Positions 42,888-50,934 of a stretch of DNA of 64,000 nucleotides are shown in pieces. A model generated the notes under the pieces. It worked only from the letters and a program-made list of their open reading frames with translations. It was not told the origin of the DNA and ran no database searches. How positions within the stretch are numbered: position 1 is the first letter of the stretch; each line of letters opens with the position of its first letter. Source of the DNA: Rhodothermales bacterium (lineage in GTDB: Bacteria; Bacteroidota; Rhodothermia; Rhodothermales; UBA10348); NCBI GenBank assembly GCA_040221055.1, contig JAVJVN010000009.1, positions 282,257 through 346,256 of the forward strand. The letters run 5' to 3'. The position numbers and the translations under genes were made by a program.

Positions 42888-44033
42888 ATGCCCTCTTTCT
42901 ACACCGATTTACCACCCGTTCATGTGTTTGAGGGCGTGTTCGATGATGCGAATTTCCAGCCCGTCCCGGACGACTGGTGGGCCGTCGTTCTGGACATCCA
43001 GGATTCGACCGGTTGGATACGCCGCGGGCATTACCGGGATGTCAACTTTGTCGGTGCGAGTGCCATAGCCGCGCTCCGGAATGCCGCCACGGACCGCGAT
43101 ATCCCCTTTGTTTTCGGAGGTGACGGGGCCACGCTGCTCGTGCCGGAAACGGACCGGGAGCGCATTGCGGGCACCCTGCTGGGCGTAGTCCGGTCGGCCC
43201 GGGAATTGTTCTCGATGGAACTGCACGCGGGAATGATCCGGGTGGGTACGCTGCGATCGGAGGGGCTCGACATCCAGGTGGCGCGCTATCAGGCGTCCAC
43301 ACACTATGCCCAGGCCATCCTGCGTGGTCCGGGCGTTGCGGAAGCCGAACGACGGGTCAAGAAGGCGGACGGTGCAGGTGTGTACCGCATGGATGATGTC
43401 GCGGAGCGGCCACCGGATTTCACAGGTGTGGAATGCCGCTGGTCACGCATTGACAGTCCTCGGGGGGAGACGGTCAGCTTGCTCGTACTGGCTGACCGAG
43501 CCGAGGAATACCGCAGCCTGTTCACGACACTGGACCGGATATACGGCACCGACGCCGAGCGCCACCCGACCCTTCCCGGGAATCTTCGACTCGCCCTCAA
43601 TCCATTCAAGCTGGCCCGGTACGAACCCAAGGTCCGGCGTTCGCCGGGACACCGCACCCTGTACACCATTCGGATCTGGCTGCAGCAGTTCCTCCTGGTG
43701 CTCTTCGTCCGCCTGAAGCTGACGGTAGGCGGCGTCGAATGGGACCGCTACCTGCCGACCCTCTCGGACACGTCGGACGTGCGCAAGTTCGACGGCATGC
43801 TCCGTATGGTCATGAGCGGCACCACCGCCCAACGGGAGCAGCTGAATGCTTTTTTGCAAGAACGTCATGCCGCAGGACACCTGGTCTGGGGGATGCACGT
43901 CGCAGGGAGCGCCATCATGACCTGTGTGGTGTTCGAACGCCTCGGCGATCAGGTTCACTTCGTCGATGGATCGGACGGCGGGTACGCCATGGCCGCCGCC
44001 GACCTCAAACGTCGGCTGGAAACGTCAACGTAA
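42888..44033 (+). CDS. DUF3095 family protein (nucleotide-cyclase-like)
   Basis: A 381-residue protein. The N-terminal part has DDWWAVVLDIQDSTGWIRRG and FVFGGDGATLLVP, a pattern like class III nucleotide cyclases (metal-binding Asp followed by GGD-type turn), then HAGMIRVGTLRSEGLDIQVA and GVECRWSRIDSPRG, which mark DUF3095. The C-terminal half contains WDRYLPTLSDTSDVRKFDGMLRMV. Activity is not established for the family. Its 3' end overlaps the convergent histidine kinase gene by 29 bases. Confidence 0.82.
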   Translation: MPSFYTDLPPVHVFEGVFDDANFQPVPDDWWAVVLDIQDSTGWIRRGHYRDVNFVGASAIAALRNAATDRDIPFVFGGDGATLLVPETDRERIAGTLLGVVRSARELFSMELHAGMIRVGTLRSEGLDIQVARYQASTHYAQAILRGPGVAEAERRVKKADGAGVYRMDDVAERPPDFTGVECRWSRIDSPRGETVSLLVLADRAEEYRSLFTTLDRIYGTDAERHPTLPGNLRLALNPFKLARYEPKVRRSPGHRTLYTIRIWLQQFLLVLFVRLKLTVGGVEWDRYLPTLSDTSDVRKFDGMLRMVMSGTTAQREQLNAFLQERHAAGHLVWGMHVAGSAIMTCVVFERLGDQVHFVDGSDGGYAMAAADLKRRLETST

Positions 44034-45237
44034 ATCGTGCTCCGCGGCCCAGACCGTCACTTTCAAGCCCGACGACCGCATCATCCAGTTCCGCCAACTT
44101 GCGGGCCACCGCAAGACCGATGCCGAGGCCGCCCTGCTTGCGCGTCATGTGGTCTTCTGCCTGGAAGAACTCATCGAACGCACGGGACAGGTCCTGTCTG
44201 GACAGCCCGGCACCCGTGTCGGTCACGGACAGTTGCAGCCCGTTTTCGTCGTGTTGGCAGGTCACATGAACCTGTCCACCTTCCTCCGTGGCCGCCACGC
44301 TGTTCAGGATGGCGTTGCCCAGAATGCGCACCAGTCGGTCCAGGTCGGACCAAACCGAGACGTCCATGTTGGGCGCCGAGACAGAGAATGAAAGGCCCGC
44401 CTTGCGTACGACCGGCCCGTAGTCCTCCCCCAGCCTGAGAAGTACATCCCGGATGGAGACCGCCCGACGGGCCCCGTCCACATTGCCCAGCCGCAGCGCC
44501 TCGAGCTGCGTCATGGACTCGATGATGGATGCCATGCGATCGGCCGCGACGCGGGCGTCACCGGCAAACGTCTGTTGGATCCCCGTGGTCTCCTCCTGCA
44601 GGATATCGAGCGCCTGGTTCAGGATAGCGAGCGGCGTACGCAATTCATGCGAGGCGATGGCCATGAACTCGGTCCGGAAGGCCTCGAACGCCTGGAGCCG
44701 CTCATAGGCGGACTCGACATACCGGATTTGCCGGGCATTCCGAATGGCCAGTGCGGCCTGGTTGGCAAACCCGCTGAGCAACGCCTCGTCCTCGACGTCG
44801 AACGGTCCCGACCGCTTGTTGAGGGCCTCGAGAACGCCGGTGGCCCGTCCCTCAATGGACATCGGGACCGCGAGGAGCGAGTCGGTCCTGAAGTTCACGA
44901 CCTCACCCACGACCTTGAAATGCTGTTCTGCGGCCCGCAGGTCATTCTGGATGACGGGATCGCCAGTCGTGAATACCCGACCGGCAATGCTGCCTTCGAG
45001 GGGAACCGGTATGGCGGCCAGATCCTCCTGGCTCGTACCGGTCGAAGCCACGAACCGGAGTTCCTGGTGTCGCTCGTCGAACAGCAGCAGCGAACCGGCT
45101 TCGCAGTCCAACAGCTGGGTAACGGCTTCTATGATATACGTAAGCAAGTCGTCCAGACTGCCGGCCGAATTCAACTGGATGGTCACGTCCAGCAGTCGCT
45201 GGAGGACCAGCCGGTCGCGGATGGGGGAATGAGGCAT
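44005..45237 (-). CDS. Soluble GAF-domain sensor histidine kinase
   Basis: A 410-residue two-component kinase without membrane segments. A GAF domain covers about residues 15-165 (AVTQLLDCEAGSLLLFDE, then LLAVPMSIEGRATGVLEAL). HisKA follows with the phosphoacceptor in FMAIASHELRTPLAILNQ, and the HATPase domain has the N box LGNAILNSVAATE, DTGAGLS and GLGIGLAVA. It would sense a cytoplasmic signal or redox state. No response regulator is adjacent, so its partner lies elsewhere. ATG 45237 is chosen because the frame upstream is unlike the family. Confidence 0.92.
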   Translation of the reverse strand: MPHSPIRDRLVLQRLLDVTIQLNSAGSLDDLLTYIIEAVTQLLDCEAGSLLLFDERHQELRFVASTGTSQEDLAAIPVPLEGSIAGRVFTTGDPVIQNDLRAAEQHFKVVGEVVNFRTDSLLAVPMSIEGRATGVLEALNKRSGPFDVEDEALLSGFANQAALAIRNARQIRYVESAYERLQAFEAFRTEFMAIASHELRTPLAILNQALDILQEETTGIQQTFAGDARVAADRMASIIESMTQLEALRLGNVDGARRAVSIRDVLLRLGEDYGPVVRKAGLSFSVSAPNMDVSVWSDLDRLVRILGNAILNSVAATEEGGQVHVTCQHDENGLQLSVTDTGAGLSRQDLSRAFDEFFQAEDHMTRKQGGLGIGLAVARKLAELDDAVVGLESDGLGRGARFTLTFPADV

Positions 45238-45418
45238 GCAGGAGAAATGGTTTGGGTCTTCCAAACTTAGGAGAAACCCGGCGGCAAATCGAGTCGGCAC
45301 CCGGGAAGGTCCCCGAGAGGCGGATGTTCGGCGCCCCGTCGGCATCGGAAAAATTCACGCATCGTCAATATGGGTATTGTCGTACTTTATTCAGCGTCAC
45401 ACCAACCTTTCTGGACCA

Positions 45419-45598
45419 ATGGAACTGGAACTGGAACTCGAGGAGATCACCGCCGCCTGGGACGAGGATGATGATGAGTACGTCTTTGATGACGAAGAGG
45501 ATGAGGACGACGAATGGGAAGAAGACGACGAAGAAGAAGACTGGGAGGACGATGACGAGGATGACTGGGAAGACGACGAAGAAGACGACGAGTGGTAA
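45419..45598 (+). CDS. 59-residue extremely acidic protein, no basic residues
   Basis: The frame from ATG 45419 to TAA 45598 encodes MELELELEEITAAWDEDD and then almost only Asp and Glu. I count 43 acidic residues of 59, five tryptophans spaced 8 to 9 residues apart in the second half, and no Lys, Arg or His. No family is recognised. It ends 7 bases before the likely start of the deoxyhypusine-synthase-like gene, so it probably belongs to the polyamine operon. A role binding polycations such as polyamines or buffering charge is speculation. The repetitive GAN codons raise the chance that it evolves by slippage. Confidence 0.6.
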   Translation: MELELELEEITAAWDEDDDEYVFDDEEDEDDEWEEDDEEEDWEDDDEDDWEDDEEDDEW

Positions 45599-45605
45599 CA
45601 ATCGA

Positions 45606-46601
45606 TTGATTTCTGATTTCATTGAACATCATTACCGGCACTTCAACGCCGCAGCGCTGGTCGATGCGGCAAAGGGGTACGTGGATCACCTGCAGAAGGG
45701 CGGTAAGATGATGGTCACCCTGGCCGGTGCCATGAGCACGGCCGAACTGGGGTTGTCCTTCGCGGAGCTCATCCGTCGGGGACATGTGCACGCCATTACG
45801 TGCACGGGTGCCAATCTGGAGGAAGATGTCTTCAACCTGGTGGCCCATGACCATTACGTCCGTATTCCGCGGTATCGGGACTTGACGCCGGCCGACGAAG
45901 AGGCCCTGCTGGAGCGGCACCTGAACCGGGTCACCGATACGTGCATCCCCGAGGAAGAGGCCATCCGTCGCATTGAGAAAGCCGTCCTCGATCATTGGGT
46001 CGCCGCCGATGAGGCCGGTGAGCGGTATTTCCCGCACGAGTTCCTGTACCGGATCCTGCTCAGCGGCGTCCTGGAGGAGCACTACCAGATTGACCCTGCC
46101 GACAGCTGGCTGCTGGCGGCGGCCGAAAAGAACCTCCCCATCATTGTACCGGGCTGGGAAGACTCCACGCTGGGCAACATCTTTGCCGGGCACGTCATCA
46201 AGGGGACCGTCAAGAACGTCCACACGGTCCGGTCCGGAATCGAGTACATGACCTATCTGGCCGACTGGTACCGCAGGGAAGTCCCTTCGGCAGGCGTGGG
46301 TTTCTTCCAGATTGGCGGTGGCATTGCCGGCGACTTTCCCATTTGCGTCGTCCCCATGCTGGAGCAGGATCTTGAGCTCGACGACGTGAAACGCTGGGCC
46401 TATTTCTGCCAGATCAGTGATTCCACGACCAGTTACGGCTCGTACTCCGGGGCCGTGCCGAACGAGAAGATCACCTGGGGCAAGCTCTCCGCAGATACCC
46501 CTTCCTACGTGATCGAGTCCGACGCGACCATTGTCGCACCGCTCATCTTCACCTACGTCCTCGAACGTCTGGGCGACCAGGCTCATCCCAAAGGCCATTG
46601 A
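45606..46601 (+). CDS. Deoxyhypusine-synthase-family protein lacking the catalytic lysine
   Basis: About 331 residues from a TTG at 45606, where the family sequence begins (ISDFIEHHYRHFNAAALVD). An ATG at 45561 is possible but lies inside the acidic gene in another frame. The NAD-binding core is recognisable: MVTLAGAMSTAELGLSFAEL, CTGANLEEDVFNLVAHDHY, RVTDTCIPEE, and IGGGIAGDFPICVVPM at 236-251. In eukaryotic deoxyhypusine synthase this last region is GGGLPKHHI, whose Lys forms the imine intermediate; here that position is Gly. Bacteria lack eIF5A, and the operon makes agmatine and putrescine, so a role in longer-chain polyamine synthesis is likely but the substrate is uncertain. Its TGA overlaps the next start. 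Confidence 0.87.
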   Translation: MISDFIEHHYRHFNAAALVDAAKGYVDHLQKGGKMMVTLAGAMSTAELGLSFAELIRRGHVHAITCTGANLEEDVFNLVAHDHYVRIPRYRDLTPADEEALLERHLNRVTDTCIPEEEAIRRIEKAVLDHWVAADEAGERYFPHEFLYRILLSGVLEEHYQIDPADSWLLAAAEKNLPIIVPGWEDSTLGNIFAGHVIKGTVKNVHTVRSGIEYMTYLADWYRREVPSAGVGFFQIGGGIAGDFPICVVPMLEQDLELDDVKRWAYFCQISDSTTSYGSYSGAVPNEKITWGKLSADTPSYVIESDATIVAPLIFTYVLERLGDQAHPKGH

Positions 46602-48553
46602 AAGAACCAATTGTCCCTGTCACCGCATGGTCCACTGACGATGCGGAAGCGTTGTATATGATGGGTACCTGGAGCGACGGGTACTACGCAGTCGGCGACA
46701 ACGGAAACGTACATGCCACCCAGATTGGCAACCCGATCGACATCCGCCAGGTCGTGGATGCGCTCGTTGACCGGGGTGTCACCTTCCCGCTGCTCATCCG
46801 CTTCCAGGATGTACTCAAGGGGCGGGTCGTGCAACTCAATGAGGCGTTCCGCGAGGCCATCAAGGAGATGGAATACGGCAACCGGTATACGGGGGTCTAT
46901 CCCATCAAGGTGAATCAACTCCACGAAGTGGTGGAGGAAGTGCTGGATGCCGGAAAGCCCTTCGGCATGGGCCTGGAGTGTGGCTCCAAGGCTGAATTGG
47001 TGGCCGCCCTCCCTCATCTGGAGAGTGATGACACGCTCCTGATCTGCAACGGCTACAAGGACCAGACCACGGTCGACCTCATCCTGACGGGGCAGTCCCT
47101 CGGCAAGAACGTGCTCCCGGTCATGGAGAAGTATGACGAGTTCGATGCCTTGATGGCGGCGTCGCGCAAGCGCAAAATCGCCACTCAGTTCGGCGTGCGC
47201 GTTCGCCTGACAACGGCCGGTGCCGGTAAATGGGCCGATTCCGGCGGAGACCTGTCCAAATTCGGCATCTCCATTCCCGAACTCCTCCGCGTCATTGAAC
47301 GGCTGCATGAGTTGGACGAGGTGGATGCGTTCAAGCTGCTGCATTTCCACCTGGGCAGCCAGATTTCGGACATCCGGTCGCTGAAACGGGCGGTCAAGGA
47401 GATCACCCAGGTCTACGTCCAGATGCGGGCGCGGGGTATTCCGGTCGATTACCTGGATGTCGGGGGTGGCCTCGGCGTCAATTACGGCGCATCGTATGCC
47501 AGTGACGAAGACGGCATCAACTATTCCCTGCAGGAGTACGCCAACGCCATCGTACAGACGGTCAAGGAAGTGTGTGACGCGGCCGATGCACCGCATCCCG
47601 TCATCATCTCCGAAAGCGGACGCGCGCTCACGGCCCATCACTCCGTGCTGGTCGTGAATACCCTCGGCATGTACCGGAAGGACGAAATCAATGATGATTT
47701 CGAACCGTCCGAGGATGACCACCAGGTGGTAAAGGATCTGTTCGAGACGCTCTCCTGGGTCTCGGCGGGTGAGGAAATGGACCTTTCGCAGTTGCTCGAG
47801 GCGCTCCATGATGCCGCCGGCAAGCGTCAGGAAGCCGACTCCCTGTTCGGATTCGGGTACTTGAGCATTGAGCAAAAAGCGGCAGCGGAACGCCTGTACT
47901 GGTCCATTTGCCGCCGCTTGAATCGGTTCCTCCATGCGATGGACGAGGACGAGATCCTGCCGCCCGAACTGGATGCGCTGGACACCCACCTCGTGGACCA
48001 GTGCCTGTGCGACTTTTCCGTCTTCCAATCGGCGCTGGACCACTGGGCCATCGGCCAGCGCTTCCCCATCATGCCCCTCCAGCGCCTTGATGAGGAGCCC
48101 ACGCGCCGCGCCGTGTTGGTGGACCTGACGTGCGATTCGGACGGAAAGATCAGCAGCTATGTCTCATCGGGGACGGACAAACGGTTCATGAACATGCACG
48201 CCATTGAACCGGGCGAGCCGTATTACCTCGGGTTTTTCCTGATGGGCGCGTACCAGGATATCATGGGCGATACGCACAATCTGTTCGGACGCGTATCGGA
48301 AGCCCACATCTACGCCGACGACGACGAACCGGAGGGCTTTTACATCGAGAAGATCCTTCCGGGAACGTCCGTGCAGGATATGCTGGCGCTTGTGCAGTAC
48401 TTCCCGAACGATCTGCAGAACCGGATGAACAAGCTCATCCGGTCCAAGATCGATGACGGAACACTGCGCCCCCGGATCGGATTCGAACTCCTGGAGCGCT
48501 ACAAGAAGGCGTTTGATCAACATACGTACTACACGACGCACGACAGGGCATGA
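46598..48553 (+). CDS. speA: Biosynthetic arginine decarboxylase
   Basis: A 651-residue PLP enzyme converting arginine to agmatine. The opening WSTDDAEALYMMGTWSDGYY is the family N terminus, YPIKVNQLHEVVEEV carries the PLP lysine, HFHLGSQISDIR and VDYLDVGGGLGVNYGAS bind the cofactor phosphate, and ISESGRALTAHHSVLV is typical. The C-terminal part has CDSDGKISSYV and FFLMGAYQDIMGDTHNLFG with the active-site acidic residues. Full length for the family. The TTG start at 46598 overlaps the upstream TGA, and the TGA at 48551 overlaps the next ATG, so three genes are tightly coupled. Confidence 0.95.
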   Translation: MKEPIVPVTAWSTDDAEALYMMGTWSDGYYAVGDNGNVHATQIGNPIDIRQVVDALVDRGVTFPLLIRFQDVLKGRVVQLNEAFREAIKEMEYGNRYTGVYPIKVNQLHEVVEEVLDAGKPFGMGLECGSKAELVAALPHLESDDTLLICNGYKDQTTVDLILTGQSLGKNVLPVMEKYDEFDALMAASRKRKIATQFGVRVRLTTAGAGKWADSGGDLSKFGISIPELLRVIERLHELDEVDAFKLLHFHLGSQISDIRSLKRAVKEITQVYVQMRARGIPVDYLDVGGGLGVNYGASYASDEDGINYSLQEYANAIVQTVKEVCDAADAPHPVIISESGRALTAHHSVLVVNTLGMYRKDEINDDFEPSEDDHQVVKDLFETLSWVSAGEEMDLSQLLEALHDAAGKRQEADSLFGFGYLSIEQKAAAERLYWSICRRLNRFLHAMDEDEILPPELDALDTHLVDQCLCDFSVFQSALDHWAIGQRFPIMPLQRLDEEPTRRAVLVDLTCDSDGKISSYVSSGTDKRFMNMHAIEPGEPYYLGFFLMGAYQDIMGDTHNLFGRVSEAHIYADDDEPEGFYIEKILPGTSVQDMLALVQYFPNDLQNRMNKLIRSKIDDGTLRPRIGFELLERYKKAFDQHTYYTTHDRA

Positions 48554-49467
48554 CAACCTCCCGATCCGTTACTGTTGGCCTGGTCCAGATGCAATGCGCT
48601 GAGGACGCGGCCACGAATCTGGAACGCGCCGTCCGGGGCATGGAGACGGCTGCGGAGGGCGGCGCAACGCTCGTGTGTCTTCCCGAGCTGTTCCTCTCCC
48701 CGTATTTCTGTCAGGCGGAGGATGTGGACCTGTTCCGCCTGGCCGAACCCATTCCCGGACCGACGACGGACCGGCTGGTTGCCGAGTGCGCGCGGCTCGG
48801 CGTATCGGTCGTCGCGAGCCTGTTTGAAAAGCGGGCCGAAGGCCTGTACCACAACACAGCTGCCGTCATCGACCCGAAGCGCGGATACCTCGGAAAGTAT
48901 CGTAAAATGCATATTCCGGACGATCCGCTGTACTCGGAGAAGTTCTATTTCGCGCCGGGCGACCTGGGGTTCAAGGTCTTCGAGACCGCCGGGATCCGGG
49001 TAGGCGTCCTGGTGTGCTGGGATCAGTGGTATCCCGAAGCGGCGCGACTGACGGCCCTGATGGGCGCGGACGTCCTGTTCTACCCGACGGCCATCGGGTG
49101 GCACCCGTACGAGAAAGCGTCCCACGGGGAGGCCCAGCATGCAGCATGGGAGACCATCCAGCGCAGCCACGCCGTCGCCAACGGATGCTTCGTGGCCGCG
49201 GTCAACCGGTCCGGTTTCGAGCCGACCGTCCCGGGCGGCGCGCACCCCGAGGGTATTGAATTCTGGGGGCAGTCGTTCCTGGCTGGCCCCGACGGCATGA
49301 TCCTCGAGAAAGGGCCGCAGGAGACGCCGGCAGACGAACCCATCGTCCTGCTGCACACGCTTGATCTTGATCGGATAGCTGAACAACGGGGCGGCTGGCC
49401 GTTTTTCCGGGACCGCCGCATAGACGCCTACGGCGACATCACGCGCCGCTTCATCGATGCCGACTGA
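48550..49467 (+). CDS. aguB: N-carbamoylputrescine amidase
   Basis: A 305-residue nitrilase-superfamily hydrolase that removes the carbamoyl group from N-carbamoylputrescine to give putrescine, CO2 and ammonia. The catalytic triad is Glu46 in LPELFLSPYF, Lys119 in GKYRKMHIPD and Cys156 in VLVCWDQWYPEAAR. DDPLYSEKFYFAPGD and the C-terminal YGDITRRFIDAD agree with the bacterial and plant enzymes. Its ATG overlaps the speA stop in ATGA, and its end overlaps the agmatine deiminase start by 11 bases. Together with its neighbours it completes the arginine-to-putrescine route. Confidence 0.95.
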   Translation: MTTSRSVTVGLVQMQCAEDAATNLERAVRGMETAAEGGATLVCLPELFLSPYFCQAEDVDLFRLAEPIPGPTTDRLVAECARLGVSVVASLFEKRAEGLYHNTAAVIDPKRGYLGKYRKMHIPDDPLYSEKFYFAPGDLGFKVFETAGIRVGVLVCWDQWYPEAARLTALMGADVLFYPTAIGWHPYEKASHGEAQHAAWETIQRSHAVANGCFVAAVNRSGFEPTVPGGAHPEGIEFWGQSFLAGPDGMILEKGPQETPADEPIVLLHTLDLDRIAEQRGGWPFFRDRRIDAYGDITRRFIDAD

Positions 49468-50479
49468 CGTGAACCCAAAGCGCCGCTTTCCGGCCGAGTG
49501 GGAGCCGCACGAGGGTACGTGGTTTTCATGGCCCCAGAACCGCGATACGTGGCCGACCGGCCTGCCCGAAACCGAACAGGCCCTGGCCGAGGCGGTCCGC
49601 GCACTGGCCAGTGGCGAAACGGTGTGGTTGAATTGCCTGGACCACGCGCACGTCCGTCATGTCCGGAACATCGTCGGTACGGACCGGAATATTGTGTATC
49701 CGGTCATCCCGACCAACGATGCGTGGTGCCGGGATCACGGGGCTACCTTCGTCTATGACGGCGAGGATCGGGTTGCGCTCGACTGGCACTACAATGCCTG
49801 GGGCGGCAAATACCCCCCCTTTGATCTCGACCAGCAGGTCGCGGCCCGGATGGCCGCAATGACGGGTGCACGGTGCGTGTCCGTTGACGTCACGCTGGAA
49901 GGCGGCGCGCTGGAAACCGACGGCCGGGGCACGTTGCTTACGACGGCCTCCTGCGTCCTGAATCCGAACCGGAACCCCGGATTGGACCAGGACGGGGCAG
50001 AATCCCTGTTCAGGGAGTATCTCGGCGTCGAGCGGATTGTGTGGCTGGAAGGGGAACTGGCGGGAGACGACACGGACGGTCACATTGACAACCTGGTCCG
50101 TTTTACGGATCCGGATACGCTCGTTTACCCGGTCGTTGCGGAGCAGGACGTCCACTTCAAGGGGTTTGAACGCAACCGTGAACTCCTGGAAGCAAATTTT
50201 CACGATGATATTCGTCTGATTGCCCTGCCGCACCCGGATCCTGTGTGGCACGAAGGCGTGCGACTGCCCGCCAGCTACATGAACTTCTACATCGGCAATT
50301 CCGTTGTGGTCGTACCCGTGTATGGCTGCCCGGCCGATGAAGAGGTCTGTTCGACGCTGGGCATACTGTTTCCTGATCGAACCGTGGTACCCATCCGCTG
50401 TACGGAGGTCATTCGGGGGCTCGGCGCCCTCCATTGCCTCTCGCAACAAGTACCCCGCAACCACCCTAGCACTACCTGA
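49457..50479 (+). CDS. aguA: Agmatine deiminase
   Basis: A 340-residue peptidyl-arginine-deiminase-family enzyme converting agmatine to N-carbamoylputrescine and ammonia. The motifs are FPAEWEPHEGTWFSWP, NDAWCRDHGATFV, WGGKYPPFDLDQ, LEGGALETDGRGTLLTT, DDTDGHIDNLVRF with the catalytic His, and GALHCLSQQVPR with nucleophile Cys327. The first four map the substrate pocket. Length is slightly below the 365 residues common elsewhere. Coupled to aguB by an 11-base overlap; the following acidic gene starts 7 bases after its stop. Confidence 0.95.
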   Translation: MPTDVNPKRRFPAEWEPHEGTWFSWPQNRDTWPTGLPETEQALAEAVRALASGETVWLNCLDHAHVRHVRNIVGTDRNIVYPVIPTNDAWCRDHGATFVYDGEDRVALDWHYNAWGGKYPPFDLDQQVAARMAAMTGARCVSVDVTLEGGALETDGRGTLLTTASCVLNPNRNPGLDQDGAESLFREYLGVERIVWLEGELAGDDTDGHIDNLVRFTDPDTLVYPVVAEQDVHFKGFERNRELLEANFHDDIRLIALPHPDPVWHEGVRLPASYMNFYIGNSVVVVPVYGCPADEEVCSTLGILFPDRTVVPIRCTEVIRGLGALHCLSQQVPRNHPSTT

Positions 50480-50486
50480 GCATCCC

Positions 50487-50909
50487 ATGTCCGAACTCTC
50501 CAGTTCCGAATTCAAGGACTCCCGAGCCGCCCCGTCGGTGTCCCGTGAGAAGTGGGCCCTGCACGCACACGCCAAACTGTCCAAAGGCTATGTGCTGATT
50601 GTATCGCCCGTCCGCAAAAGCGCGAATTTCTTCATGCCGGGCAAGGGATACGACCCTTGTCCCATCATCACGGCCAAGCGACTGATTGAACAGGGTATCG
50701 TGATTGCCGATGGGAAGCACCCGCTGGGCGACCGGTATCGACTTGCACCGGATGTCGATCCCACCCTGGTGGTTCCCCCGGTCGTCGTCGATGACGATGA
50801 TGACGACGATGTGGACACGGGTGGCGACGACCTGACGGATGCCTTGGACACCCTTGGCGGAGACGCGGACGAGGAAGAAGAGGACGAGGCGCCCGAAGAA
50901 GAAGACTGA
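50487..50909 (+). CDS. Unknown protein with poly-acidic C-terminal tail
   Basis: A 140-residue protein. Residues about 20-90 form a compact basic/hydrophobic region (KLSKGYVLIVSPVRKSANFF, then CPIITAKRLIEQGIVIADG) that I do not recognise. Residues 104-140 are dominated by Asp and Glu (VVVDDDDDDDVDTGGDDL, then DEEEEDEAPEEED). It begins 7 bases after aguA and 25 bases before the next gene, so it is probably the last member of the polyamine operon. A second acidic protein begins that same operon. A role is not known. Confidence 0.65.
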   Translation: MSELSSSEFKDSRAAPSVSREKWALHAHAKLSKGYVLIVSPVRKSANFFMPGKGYDPCPIITAKRLIEQGIVIADGKHPLGDRYRLAPDVDPTLVVPPVVVDDDDDDDVDTGGDDLTDALDTLGGDADEEEEDEAPEEED

Positions 50910-50934
50910 CGCGACGCCCACCAACGGAGAGCCC

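Noticed and set aside
45252-45605. An N-terminal extension of the deoxyhypusine-synthase-like protein reading Thr/Lys-rich sequence
   Set aside because: It is the shifted frame of the acidic repeat; family similarity starts only at ISDFIEHHY, so a start near 45606 (or at most 45561) is preferred.
45365-45622. A hydrophobic 85-codon frame that looks like a membrane peptide
   Set aside because: It is the reverse complement of the Asp/Glu repeat codons, which automatically gives Val, Ile, Leu and Phe.
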